Source of the DNA: JBFHRE01 sp041746105
GTDB taxonomy: Bacteria; Actinomycetota; Acidimicrobiia; Spongiisociales; ZC4RG35
NCBI GenBank assembly: GCA_041746105.1
Contig: JBGTHP010000014.1
Span: 44,430 to 108,429, forward strand
Direction: 5' to 3'
Length of the DNA stretch: 64,000 nucleotides
Within the stretch, counting starts at the first letter, position 1; every line of letters begins with the position of its first letter. The position numbers and the translations under genes are program-made. The notes below the pieces were generated by a model that saw nothing but the letters and a program-made list of their open reading frames with translations, had not been told where the DNA came from and did not search any database. Shown one piece after another: positions 52,007 through 60,705 of the stretch.

Positions 52007-53746
52007 ATGTCAGTGCTCAAAGGGGCGATTTGCGCCATCGTCGTTGTGCTGATGGTCCCGATTGGCGCCGCAGAAGCACAGGCCGGCGACCCCTACGCCG
52101 CCGACCCATTGCGGTTGGTCCCTTTTGCGGACACAACCCAGCGCATCTACACGAGCGGGACCGAAACCTGGGAGGTTTGGGTCTGCAACGTCCCCGGCTG
52201 GACCGGAGTCACCAACGTGGCGGCGGCGGTGGCGGGCCTCGACGCAAACCTCGGTCCCTTCTTCAACTGGATGTCCGGCAGTCGTTACACGACCGATTTT
52301 GTCATCGGCGGCACGGTCACCTCCACCGACGTGATCCCTCCTGTTCTCAGCAACCCCGAGATGCTGTCGGCACCGGGATGTGAGACCGCAGTGGCGGCTC
52401 AGTCGACCGGCAACCACCGGGGGGCGCTCATCGTGCTCAACGCCGCGTTTGATGGCGGTTACGGCACCCTGGGGGCTGTGTGCCCTGAGCTCCCGTTCGC
52501 CGGATGTGCCACCACCTACCCAGGCAACTCGCGTAGGGCAGTCGTTGGGGCGGCGGCGGTCACAACGGTGCCGCCACGAGCTGGACCGCAGTGGATAACG
52601 GCAGCCCATGAAATCGGTCACGGCCTCAACTGGGCACATTCCTATTCCGGACTTACTCTCGACCCATCATCCGGCGCGGTTTCGGTTTACGACAACCCGA
52701 TGGACTTGATGAGCGGCGGCGCCATTTTTGGGGCTCCCATCGGAACGATCGCCTACAACCGTTACGCCGCAGGTTGGATCGACCCCTCCGCGGTCAGAGT
52801 TCACACCGGCGGCATCACGCTCTATCAACTCAGCGGTTCGATTGGCGGCTCGACGGAGATGCTGGTTCTACCCGGAGAGACAGAAGGCCACTTCTTCACG
52901 GTCAGCACCCGCCGCCGAAGCAGTTTCGATGTGGGGCTCCTGACCTCCGGCGTCGAAATCTACGAAGTCGACCAGCGGCGAGAAATCGCTTGTGAGATCC
53001 CTATCACCTGGCCACAGACCTGGCCGTGTTTCGCCACTCTCATCCGAATAGATCCGGTTGGAGCCAGTCCCGGGATTTCCTCGACGACTCACGTTTTGGG
53101 AATCGACGACTCTGTACGGGCGGGACAGTTCGATGTGACCGTGATCGCGGCCGACACCTCCTCGTTCACGGTGCGTATATCCGAAATAGAATCGGGTCGT
53201 TTCGTCGACGACGATGGTAACCCCCATGAGCCCGCGATCGAGGCGATCGCGGCCCTCGGAATCACACTCGGGTGCAATCCGCCGACCAACAACTTCTACT
53301 GCCCAGCTGCCAACGTGACCAGGGCCGAGATGGCCGCCTTTCTGGTCAGGGCGCTGGGTGAGGACGTGACCCAAGCGAGTTACAACGGTTATTTCCTGGA
53401 CGTCCCTTCCAATCAATGGTTTGCACCGTTCGTGGAGAGGCTCTTCGAGTTGGGTATCACCAACGGAAATGCCAACGGGACCTATGACCCGCTCAGAACC
53501 GTCAGCAGGGCCGAGATGGCGGCATTCCTCATCAGGGCGTTCGATACCGGCGTCGTGGTTCCGGATGCCGGCACCTTCACCGACATCCTGGAAGGAGTCT
53601 GGTATCAGGCAGATGCCGAACGGCTACTGGACCTCGGGGTCTCGCTTGGTTGCTCTGCTTCACCTCTTCAGTACTGTCCGGCCAATCCGGTACGACGAGA
53701 CGAGATGGCGTCGTTCATCGATAGATCACTGGCCCTCGGCCCCTAG
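52007..53746 (+). CDS. Secreted zinc metalloprotease with three C-terminal SLH domains
   Basis: A 579-residue secreted protein: signal peptide (MSVLKGAICAIVVVLMVPIG), a metzincin/M6-like catalytic domain with the zinc motif HEIGHGLNWAH (residues 201-211), an apparent Met-turn 'NPMDLMSGG', and three canonical SLH repeats (about 405-579; 'ANVTRAEMAAFLVRAL', 'RTVSRAEMAAFLIRAF', 'NPVRRDEMASFIDRSL'). Several cysteine pairs suggest disulfides. ATG 52007 decides a proper signal peptide; the longer frame runs antisense to the ligase gene. Its end overlaps the convergent sigma gene by 21 bases. Confidence 0.88.
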   Translation: MSVLKGAICAIVVVLMVPIGAAEAQAGDPYAADPLRLVPFADTTQRIYTSGTETWEVWVCNVPGWTGVTNVAAAVAGLDANLGPFFNWMSGSRYTTDFVIGGTVTSTDVIPPVLSNPEMLSAPGCETAVAAQSTGNHRGALIVLNAAFDGGYGTLGAVCPELPFAGCATTYPGNSRRAVVGAAAVTTVPPRAGPQWITAAHEIGHGLNWAHSYSGLTLDPSSGAVSVYDNPMDLMSGGAIFGAPIGTIAYNRYAAGWIDPSAVRVHTGGITLYQLSGSIGGSTEMLVLPGETEGHFFTVSTRRRSSFDVGLLTSGVEIYEVDQRREIACEIPITWPQTWPCFATLIRIDPVGASPGISSTTHVLGIDDSVRAGQFDVTVIAADTSSFTVRISEIESGRFVDDDGNPHEPAIEAIAALGITLGCNPPTNNFYCPAANVTRAEMAAFLVRALGEDVTQASYNGYFLDVPSNQWFAPFVERLFELGITNGNANGTYDPLRTVSRAEMAAFLIRAFDTGVVVPDAGTFTDILEGVWYQADAERLLDLGVSLGCSASPLQYCPANPVRRDEMASFIDRSLALGP

Positions 53747-54307
53747 GGTTTGCGTTTCGTGTTCAACGAGGTACGCGGCTTCAAGCCGGCGCCTTGCTCT
53801 CATCACGGCAATCCTGATCGCGCCCTCGGCCAAAGGCAGCCGGGCGCTGATCTCGGAATACTCCAACCCAATGACTTCGCGAAGCCAGAGAAGTTCGCGG
53901 TCCCTCCGACTCAGGGACTCGAAGGCAGCACGAACATCGGCATGGTCCTCGGAAGAGATGACTGCTTCGATCGGTTCGTAGTAGTCGACCTCCCGTTCCG
54001 GTGAGGGCACCGGCTTCTGTTTGCGACGAAGGTGATCGTAGAACTTCGATCGCCCCACCCTCCAGAACCATGCTTCGAACCGGTCTTTGTCGCGAAGGCG
54101 GCCGATATTGCGTACGACGGCCAGAGCAGCATCGGCGGCAAGATCTTCTGCGTCATGAGGGGCGACCCCCATTCCTCGATAAAAAGCAATCAGTTTGGGC
54201 AAACCTGCCACGATCAGGACCTCTACCGAACCGTCCTCGCCGCGAACGGCGCCATCGATGATGGCTGGATCAGGAGGCCAGGTTCGCCAAGAGTCGGGAT
54301 AGGCCAT
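53726..54307 (-). CDS. ECF-type RNA polymerase sigma factor
   Basis: A 193-residue sigma factor: sigma2 ('GVAPHDAEDLAADAALAVVR' and 'DRFEAWFWRVGRSKFYDHLR') and sigma4 ('LSRRDRELLWLREVIGLEYS', then 'SARLPLAEGAIRIAVMRARR'). The D-A-E-D-L motif and the sigma4 helix-turn-helix are clear. It lies 32 bases downstream of a membrane protein gene that is its probable partner. The regulon is unknown; neighbouring surface-protein genes are candidates by position. Confidence 0.9.
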   Translation of the reverse strand: MAYPDSWRTWPPDPAIIDGAVRGEDGSVEVLIVAGLPKLIAFYRGMGVAPHDAEDLAADAALAVVRNIGRLRDKDRFEAWFWRVGRSKFYDHLRRKQKPVPSPEREVDYYEPIEAVISSEDHADVRAAFESLSRRDRELLWLREVIGLEYSEISARLPLAEGAIRIAVMRARRRLEAAYLVEHETQTLGAEGQ

Positions 54308-54339
54308 GACTGGCGAGACGCTAGTCGCCGGTCACGACT

Positions 54340-55095
54340 TCACGGCAACGGAGGCAGAATTATTCCACCGGTTGTGGTTGTGGTCGTGGACTCACTCGGC
54401 TGCGTAGAGGAGGTCGGAGTAGTAGTCGAGGTCGTCGACGTTGATGTGGAGGTGGTTGAAGAAGTGGTCGTGGACGAAGTGGTCGTGGACGAAGTGGTCG
54501 AACTCGTCGAAACCGCTACGGCGGGGTCTCCGCCCCCTGGTGGCGCCAAAACGGCGACGAGGCCGTTGACTGCCGAATCGACGGTTTTGTCGTCTGTCTC
54601 GAGGCTTCGCAATAACGCCTCCACGGCGAGTTTGATGACTCGCGCCGATTCGGCCGGGTCGACTGGTGCTACCTCCACCGCCTGTTTCACAGATGGCTCG
54701 GCACCGGCCACTTCGAACGTCAGGCCGGGTCGAATCTGGCGCACCGCTTCGGCCGCGATGAGGACCGCCCCTCCGGTATCTCCCTTCTCCATCAGCTTCA
54801 ACGCCTCTGTCAGGCGCTCCCGCGCCTCCCCCCGACCAACACCAACAACTTCAGCAGCCCGGTCGATGCGATAGAGCAACTGGCCTGGGGCCGCCTCGTC
54901 GGCGAGCACCCCCATCAGCGAGGCCGTCAGGAACACGAACGAAGCACCCGCCAATGCCGCTCGGATAGACCTGCGGGGTACTGCCAGACCGGCGCGCGAC
55001 ATGATTCTCGTAGAAAGGTGTTCGACCTTGCCGCGGGACACTGCCGACTCGAGGTCGGCGCCATATTGGTGCAAACGATGTCTTGGATCAGTCAC
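54340..55095 (-). CDS. Membrane protein with Ser/Thr-rich tail, probable sigma-factor partner
   Basis: A 251-residue protein: cytosolic head (1-42), a membrane helix ('SIRAALAGASFVFLTASLMG'), an extracytoplasmic helical part ('APGQLLYRIDRAAEVVGVGR', resembling DUF5667 proteins) and a low-complexity Ser/Thr/Pro tail (about 195-251) ending 'GGIILPPLP'. It precedes the ECF sigma gene on the same strand, suggesting an anti-sigma or sensor role, although no classical zinc-binding HxxxCxxC motif is seen. The tail is encoded by a short tandem repeat (54461-54502). GTG start. Confidence 0.72.
   Translation of the reverse strand: MTDPRHRLHQYGADLESAVSRGKVEHLSTRIMSRAGLAVPRRSIRAALAGASFVFLTASLMGVLADEAAPGQLLYRIDRAAEVVGVGRGEARERLTEALKLMEKGDTGGAVLIAAEAVRQIRPGLTFEVAGAEPSVKQAVEVAPVDPAESARVIKLAVEALLRSLETDDKTVDSAVNGLVAVLAPPGGGDPAVAVSTSSTTSSTTTSSTTTSSTTSTSTSTTSTTTPTSSTQPSESTTTTTTGGIILPPLP
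54461..54502. repeat. 15-bp tandem repeat, about 2.7 copies
   Basis: The unit gaagtggtcgtggac repeats at 54461-54475, 54476-54490 and partly at 54491-54500. It lies in the Ser/Thr-rich tail of the membrane protein and preserves the reading frame, so copy-number change would lengthen or shorten that tail in units of five residues. Confidence 0.8.
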
Positions 55096-55175
55096 TTGTG
55101 GTTCATATTTTTGGGTCGCCTAGTAAAGACGGAACCGGAACGCCGTTGTTACCTGCTATGTACTCTCCGTCGGTA

Positions 55176-56126
55176 ATGACCGTCCATGTTTCAGTCCTGC
55201 TGCCTGTCTTCAACGAGGCCGCCCACATCGGAGCATGTCTCGATTCATTGGATTCACAAGAGTTCGACGGTCAGATCGACATCGTGGTGGCGGACGGGGG
55301 GTCGACCGATGGCACGTTGGAAATCCTCGCAGCGCGCGGTTTGCCCGTTATCCCCAACCCAGCACGGTTCCAGTCGCCGGGGCTCAACCGAGCAGCAGAA
55401 ATAGCGGCAGGAGAGATCCTGATAAGGGCCGACGCCCACACCACGTATTCGCGCGACTACGTGCGGCGCTCAGTCGAAGCACTGGAGAAAGAAAACGTGG
55501 TGGCGGCGGGAGGACCCCTACGACCTGAGGGGAAAACGGCCTTCGGAAGAGCCGTCGCGTTTGCGATGACTTCGAAATTGGGAATCGGTCCTGCCCCATT
55601 TCATCACAGCGATACGGCCGGATTCGTCGACACCGTTTATCTGGGAGCAATTCGCAAGAGTGATCTACTCGAAATCGGTGGTTTTCGCCTTCTCCCGTTC
55701 GGGGTCGCAGAAGACGCCGACCTGTACTGGCGGTTGCGCCAGAACGGCGGAAAAGTGCTCCTCGAACCGCGAATATCAAGCGTATATCGCCCGCGTGAGA
55801 CACCGGCATCCTTGATGCGCCAGTTCTACCGATACGGCGGAGGCAAAGCCGACCTGCTCTATGTGAACGGCAGATGGCCATCATTGCGTCCGTTGGCGCC
55901 GCTGGCTCTGGTGGCTGCACTGATCGCAGGAGTTGTTCTCGCCGCTTTCGACCTCTGGTGGCCGCTGGTCGTGGTCGCCGCATCGTGGCTGGCCACCGTC
56001 GTGGTGGCAGGCCGCGGCCACCCTCTCTGCATGACCGCTGTGGCAATCATGCACCTGTCATACGGAACGGGACTCGTCCGAGGTCTCATCCGGAGGCCGT
56101 CAAAAGTCAGAGCCGCCGTCAAGTAG
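55176..56126 (+). CDS. Membrane GT2 glycosyltransferase
   Basis: A 316-residue protein with a GT2 domain (1-225; 'HVSVLLPVFNEAAHIGACLD', 'IDIVVADGGSTDGTLEIL', DxD-like 'ILIRADAHTTYSRDYV', 'FGVAEDADLYWRL') and two or three C-terminal membrane helices (LALVAALIAGVVLAAFDLWW). It resembles ExoA/succinoglycan-type transferases. Start ATG 55176 is chosen because homology begins there; ATG 55158 is possible and no clear ribosome site is present for either. Converges with another GT2 gene 17 bases away. Confidence 0.86.
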   Translation: MTVHVSVLLPVFNEAAHIGACLDSLDSQEFDGQIDIVVADGGSTDGTLEILAARGLPVIPNPARFQSPGLNRAAEIAAGEILIRADAHTTYSRDYVRRSVEALEKENVVAAGGPLRPEGKTAFGRAVAFAMTSKLGIGPAPFHHSDTAGFVDTVYLGAIRKSDLLEIGGFRLLPFGVAEDADLYWRLRQNGGKVLLEPRISSVYRPRETPASLMRQFYRYGGGKADLLYVNGRWPSLRPLAPLALVAALIAGVVLAAFDLWWPLVVVAASWLATVVVAGRGHPLCMTAVAIMHLSYGTGLVRGLIRRPSKVRAAVK

Positions 56127-56143
56127 GGACCGCAGTCCGACTT

Positions 56144-57289
56144 TCAGCGCTCGTCCGACCCCTCGTGGGGAGTGTGATACCAACCCGTTGGGCGGCGGAT
56201 GCGACCCCAGATCTTGATCAGGGGAAGCACCACTAGGAGCGGGTACCGGATCAGGTAGCGAGGCTCGACGCCATCGCGGACGAGAAACGGGATCGGCGCC
56301 AGGAATTGGATCAGCGCAACCGTGAGCCAGATCTGCCAAGGCCACAGAGGGAGAGACGCGGCTGAGCCGACGGCAATTAGCGCCGCCAACATCGCCATGC
56401 CGATTCGAGAAGGCTGGTTGAGACGGATGGCAAGGTCGATCGAGGACCATCGCCTGGTCAGCAGCAAATCCAGAGTGTGGCGCCGTGCCACGGTGCGCCT
56501 GCCACTCGCCCATCGTCCTCGTTGGCGCGCCGCCACCCTGGCGCCGGCGGGTTTTTCGTCTCGGACTCTGACATCATGCACCCAGACGACCGGAATACCG
56601 GCCAGTTCGAGTTTTACGCCTAGTTCCTGGTCCTCTGCCAACGAAGACCCGAAGCTGCCTCCGGCCGTCAGCGCCTCCTGCGTAAGACACATCCCGGTTC
56701 CCCCGAGATCGGCCGTCCATCCGAGGTTGGTTCGAGAAAGCTGGACCATTCGATTCGAAGCCCAATAGCTCAATGCCGAAGCGGTCGCCACGAGCGACCG
56801 GTCTGGATTGGACACGTCCAGGTACACCTGGACCGCCTGATGGCCAAGACCCAACTCGCCGGCCAACCGGGTCAACATATTCGGCGGCACCCGATTGTCT
56901 GCGTCCAGCACCACCAGGGCGTCGCCTTCGAGCGGATGACGATCGAGCAGCCAGGCCAGCGCTGGGCCTTTCCCTGCAGCCCCAGAGTCTCTCTCGACTA
57001 CTTCGACCCCGGCGGCGGAGGCTATTGCCGCGGTCGCATCGGAACAATGATCTGCCAACACCACCAATCGAACTCGATCGGCCGGGTACTCCATCCGCTC
57101 GAGATCGGCCAGGAGCGTTCCCAGAACCGCAGCCTCATTATGGGCAGGGACAACAATCCGAAAGCGAGGCAAGCTCTCGGCGACCGGGGCCGGTCCGGGT
57201 TGTCGCCACCCGGCCAGTGCTACCGCCAGGTTGTAGAGCGCCAGGACGACGACCATGATCTGGGCGACGTCAAGGAGCAGATCTACCAT
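56144..57289 (-). CDS. Processive GT2 glycosyltransferase with QxxRW motif
   Basis: A 381-residue membrane protein: N-terminal helix, GT2 domain ('FRIVVPAHNEAAVLGTLLAD', 'VVLDADNRVPPNMLTRLA' with the DxD-type D-A-D, 'SSLAEDQELGVKLEL' with the catalytic E-D), 'ARQRGRWASGR' fitting the Q-x-x-R-W motif of processive transferases such as cellulose/hyaluronan synthases and their relatives, and C-terminal helices. ATG at 57289. It may polymerise or extend a glycan; substrate unknown. Divergent from the epimerase gene across 38 bases. Confidence 0.87.
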   Translation of the reverse strand: MVDLLLDVAQIMVVVLALYNLAVALAGWRQPGPAPVAESLPRFRIVVPAHNEAAVLGTLLADLERMEYPADRVRLVVLADHCSDATAAIASAAGVEVVERDSGAAGKGPALAWLLDRHPLEGDALVVLDADNRVPPNMLTRLAGELGLGHQAVQVYLDVSNPDRSLVATASALSYWASNRMVQLSRTNLGWTADLGGTGMCLTQEALTAGGSFGSSLAEDQELGVKLELAGIPVVWVHDVRVRDEKPAGARVAARQRGRWASGRRTVARRHTLDLLLTRRWSSIDLAIRLNQPSRIGMAMLAALIAVGSAASLPLWPWQIWLTVALIQFLAPIPFLVRDGVEPRYLIRYPLLVVLPLIKIWGRIRRPTGWYHTPHEGSDER

Positions 57290-57327
57290 GTCGGGCCGCA
57301 GAGTAGGAGCCCGTAGAAAGGTTCGAC

Positions 57328-58431
57328 ATGTCCAACGCCTACGGGCTGGCGCCACGGTCGGTGGCCGTGGTCCTGGGAACCCGGCCAGAAATCATCAAAC
57401 TGGCGCGGATCATCCGGCTTCTCGAAGATGCCGCCTGGATCATTCACACCGGCCAGCACTACGACCCAAAACTTTCCGGCTCCTTTTTCCAGGAGCTGTC
57501 GCTGCCGGAACCACATGAGTTCCTCGAGGTGGGCGGCACCTCCCGAGGAAACCAGATCGGCGACGCGATCCGGCGGCTAGATGGTCTGTTCGAACAACAC
57601 CGGCCGCGGGCCATCATGGTCCAAGGCGACACCAACGCGGTGATGGCCGGTGCGATCGCCGCCAACGCCCGCGAAATCCCGATCTGCCATATCGAATCCG
57701 GGCTGAGAAGTTTCGACCGCAACATGCCAGAGGAGCACAATCGGGTGGTCACCGACCATCTTGCCGATCTCTGTTGTGCGCCTACCGCAACCAACGTGGC
57801 CAACCTCGCAGCGGAGGGAATCACAGGAAGCCGGGTGGTGCAGACCGGAAACACCGTGGTTGAAGTGGTCCAAGAGCTGTTGCCGACCGCTGACGAACGA
57901 CTCCGCCTTTGCTCGGAATATGGCGTCGAACCGGGGGCATTTGTCCTGTCCACGCTCCATCGACCGGAGAACGTGGACGACGACGAACGTTACCGGATCA
58001 TCCTCAACCAACTGGCCGAGCTGCCGGTACCGGTTGTCCTCCCCCTCCATCCCCGATCGGTGAAACGGGCGCAGGAGCACGGACTCGGCGACCTCCTGGC
58101 CCGGCTGGTTGTGGTCGAGCCCATCGGGTATCGACATTTCCTCGGCCTCCAGGCCGAGGCTGCGCTGTTGATCTCGGATTCTGGTGGCGTCCAGGAAGAA
58201 TGTTCGATCCTCAAGCGGCCCCTGATCGTGGTCCGAAACTCAACGGAGCGACCAGAGGTGATCGGGACCTTTGCCCAGCGGGTTCCACCAGGCGGAGAAA
58301 TCGGTGCCGCCGCCAGCTCCATCCTCGACGACCTTCCGGCCATTCTCAAAAAGCTCGCCACCATCGAGTCCCCCTACGGGGACGGAACCGCCTCGAAGCG
58401 CTCGCTGGATGCTCTGACCCGGCTCATCTGA
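57328..58431 (+). CDS. wecB: UDP-N-acetylglucosamine 2-epimerase (non-hydrolysing)
   Basis: The enzyme interconverts UDP-GlcNAc and UDP-ManNAc, the precursor of ManNAc-containing wall polysaccharides. The 367-residue product has 'VLGTRPEIIKLARIIRLLED', 'VQGDTNAVMAGA', 'HIESGLRSFDRNMPEEHNR', 'STLHRPENVD', 'PLHPRS', 'ISDSGGVQEE' and 'NSTERPEVI', all family hallmarks including the active-site residues. Its position among glycosyltransferase and SLH-protein genes suggests it feeds the surface glycan. Confidence 0.95.
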   Translation: MSNAYGLAPRSVAVVLGTRPEIIKLARIIRLLEDAAWIIHTGQHYDPKLSGSFFQELSLPEPHEFLEVGGTSRGNQIGDAIRRLDGLFEQHRPRAIMVQGDTNAVMAGAIAANAREIPICHIESGLRSFDRNMPEEHNRVVTDHLADLCCAPTATNVANLAAEGITGSRVVQTGNTVVEVVQELLPTADERLRLCSEYGVEPGAFVLSTLHRPENVDDDERYRIILNQLAELPVPVVLPLHPRSVKRAQEHGLGDLLARLVVVEPIGYRHFLGLQAEAALLISDSGGVQEECSILKRPLIVVRNSTERPEVIGTFAQRVPPGGEIGAAASSILDDLPAILKKLATIESPYGDGTASKRSLDALTRLI

Positions 58432-58458
58432 TGTCTCGCATCTGATCGTTTGTGGCGG

Positions 58459-58479
58459 CGTCCTCACGGAGTGAGGACG
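58459..58479. terminator. Hairpin after wecB
   Basis: CGTCCTCAC / GTGAGGACG form a 9-bp stem with a 3-base loop (GGA). It sits between two convergent genes (wecB and the SLH surface protein). Confidence 0.55.
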
Positions 58480-58482
58480 TTA

Positions 58483-58512
58483 TGGGGAGGGCGGACAAAT
58501 CCACCCTCCCCA
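58483..58512. terminator. Second hairpin between convergent genes
   Basis: TGGGGAGGG pairs with CCCTCCCCA (9 bp) around a 12-base loop. Together with the preceding hairpin it would stop transcription from both sides. No long T-tract is seen on either strand. Confidence 0.5.
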
Positions 58513-58521
58513 CGATCGGCC

Positions 58522-60555
58522 TCACGGCGTGAGGATCCAGGTGCTTGCGTCCGACTCGTTGGACGAATAGGGGTTGGTTTCGAGCACCGTCCCCCCACTC
58601 CCATCCAGATCAGGCAGTGTCAACGCGTTGAGCGCCGTTTCGAAAGCGGATCGAGTCGTCGCCAACCCGCTCACGGTGTAGCTGTCGTTGTTGTTGTCAT
58701 AGGTGAGCCGGTAGTAGGCAGTGCCTCCTGTCAACTTCTTGACGTCGATCGTGTCGGCCGAGGTGTCCACCGCGATGATGTCGAACTTGATCGAACCAGC
58801 CAGCGACGGGGCGGTGTCCACCGTGAACACCGTCAGGTTGGATACCGATCCGAAACCGATGTCGATCGAGCCGTCGTCCGCGACATCGACCTCGGCATCA
58901 ACCGAGTCCTCTCCCGGATTGGCTGCCACATAGGTGAACGTTGCAATCCCACTCGAGTTGGTGGTGCCGGTTGTGCCTGAGTCGGTGTTGACGCCGGTAA
59001 CGGTCCAGTTCGCCACCGCTCCGCTGACAGCACTCCCGAACTTGTCGGTCACTTTGATCGTGATCGCGTGGCTTGAACCACTCAACCGCGACACCGTCGT
59101 GGCAGAAAGAACGGCGTTGTCGGCTCTCGGCAGATCGTCGTCCCAAGTGACCGTCGATGTGTCATCCAGTTCGGCCGTCCCATCGTCAACTCCGTCGCCA
59201 TCTTTGTCCCAGAAGACGGTCACGATGTCCAGCACGATCGCGTCATCACCACCAGACGGATCCGCCGGACCTACATAGCTATAGGTGCCGATCCCGCTGC
59301 CGTTGGTGACGACGTCGGCCGACTTGATCGTGGAAGAACCACGCTTGACCTTGACACTGATCGTCTGATTGGCAAGGGCGACCGTCGCGCCGGTTCCGTC
59401 GATGAACTTGATCGATATCACCGCAGTTGTACCAAACTTGGCGATCACGTCAGTTGCCACGATGGCGGCCGGCGCCGGGCCCCAGATCACGTCGATGCTT
59501 GCCTTGGTACGGACGAGATCGTCATCGAAGGTTTCACCCGTCTCACCAATCCAGGCGTACACCTTGTCTGTCTCCTGAACCGTGGTGTGGGTGAACGCCA
59601 CCGTCACGATCCCTGAAGTGTTCGTCTTGGGATCGCCGCTGTCGATCTTGCAGTCGGTGCCTGTGCCCTCATCACCCCCGTTGAGCTTGGCGTCGGTATC
59701 CACGGTGCAGGTTCCGTCGGACTTGAGCGTGCCGACGAAGACGTCCACCGAGATGTTGTTGGCAGCGGTTCCGTTCGCGTTCTTCACGGTCACGGTGAGG
59801 GTGACGGTGTCCGCGGTTGATGCGAGGACGCTGCTTGCGGCCACTGTCACCGTGTAGGGCTTGGCCTTGGTCGAGTCGAGCTCGCGCGCCAAGAAAAGCG
59901 CCATCTGCCAGCGGAAAACGACCGCGCCTGGACTGTATGTCGACGCCGTCGTGCCCGTGGCGATGCCAAGCTGGGCGAGCTGGTTGATCGCCTTCTGGGT
60001 ATCAGATGGGTAGGCGGAGATGTCATTGAACCCCTGCGCCGTCCCGCTCGGAAGCACAAATCCGGCCTTGGTGTAGAGACGGGTCAGGAAGAGGGCCATT
60101 TGCCATCGACTCACGGTGGCCGCCGGCGCGAACGTGGTGACCGTAGTCCCTTGGGTGATGTCGAGTTGGGCGAGCTGGTTGATGGCCTTCTGCACGTCGG
60201 AGCCGTAGCCGCCTATGTCGGTGAATCCCTGGCTGACGCCGCTCGGCAACACGATCCCGATGTCTTCGGCGGTGCGGATCAGGAACAGCGCCATCTGCCA
60301 GCGGCTGACCGAGTCGCTCGGGCTGAACTTCGTCGTCGAAGTCCCGAGCGCAATGCCATAAAACTTGACGCAGTCGATTGCGTCTACCGCATCCGCGCTC
60401 AGGCCACCCAAGTCGGTGAAACCGGCGGCGGGTATCGACGTGGGGCAGGCCTCGGAAGTGAGGGCATGGGCCGCCGGCATCGCCACCATCGACAACAAAA
60501 CACTGAACGCTGCGACGGCCATCAGCCGCCGCGACCACCACGAACGAGTGGACAT
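58522..60555 (-). CDS. Surface protein: three N-terminal SLH-like repeats plus Ig-like domains
   Basis: A 677-residue secreted protein: signal peptide (MSTRSWWSRRLMAVAAFSVL...), three repeats (about 40-225; 'DSVSRWQMALFLIRTAED', 'ATVSRWQMALFLTRLYT', 'AVVFRWQMALFLARELD'), then several Ig/Big-like beta domains with repeated 'V...ADTVTLTVTVK'-type strands and a calcium-loop-like 'FWDKDGDGVDDG', and a C-terminal 'YYRLTYDNNNDSY' module. It resembles its neighbour at 60706-62697 over its whole length. A strong GGAGGAGG site precedes the ATG. Probable S-layer or adhesive surface protein. Confidence 0.85.
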   Translation of the reverse strand: MSTRSWWSRRLMAVAAFSVLLSMVAMPAAHALTSEACPTSIPAAGFTDLGGLSADAVDAIDCVKFYGIALGTSTTKFSPSDSVSRWQMALFLIRTAEDIGIVLPSGVSQGFTDIGGYGSDVQKAINQLAQLDITQGTTVTTFAPAATVSRWQMALFLTRLYTKAGFVLPSGTAQGFNDISAYPSDTQKAINQLAQLGIATGTTASTYSPGAVVFRWQMALFLARELDSTKAKPYTVTVAASSVLASTADTVTLTVTVKNANGTAANNISVDVFVGTLKSDGTCTVDTDAKLNGGDEGTGTDCKIDSGDPKTNTSGIVTVAFTHTTVQETDKVYAWIGETGETFDDDLVRTKASIDVIWGPAPAAIVATDVIAKFGTTAVISIKFIDGTGATVALANQTISVKVKRGSSTIKSADVVTNGSGIGTYSYVGPADPSGGDDAIVLDIVTVFWDKDGDGVDDGTAELDDTSTVTWDDDLPRADNAVLSATTVSRLSGSSHAITIKVTDKFGSAVSGAVANWTVTGVNTDSGTTGTTNSSGIATFTYVAANPGEDSVDAEVDVADDGSIDIGFGSVSNLTVFTVDTAPSLAGSIKFDIIAVDTSADTIDVKKLTGGTAYYRLTYDNNNDSYTVSGLATTRSAFETALNALTLPDLDGSGGTVLETNPYSSNESDASTWILTP

Positions 60556-60559
60556 GATT

Positions 60560-60567
60560 CCTCCTCC
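60560..60567 (-). promoter_or_regulatory. Strong ribosome-binding site (GGAGGAGG)
   Basis: GGAGGAGG is 4 bases before the ATG at 60555 and is the best site in this part of the window, indicating high translation of the surface protein. Confidence 0.7.
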
Positions 60568-60705
60568 GAATCTCTCAATCACGATGAGACGCCGCGGACC
60601 TGAGAAAGGTTCCGCCCCTACCGCGAAAAGATAGCGAAGGCCGCCTTGGCACGCGCGAAAGACGAAGGGACCGGTCCGCCTTCCAACGACCAGCTGGTGC
60701 TCGCG

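Noticed and set aside
55131..55176. ECF promoter (GGAACC) before the GT2 gene
   Set aside because: No matching -10 element occurs at the required 16-17 base spacing.
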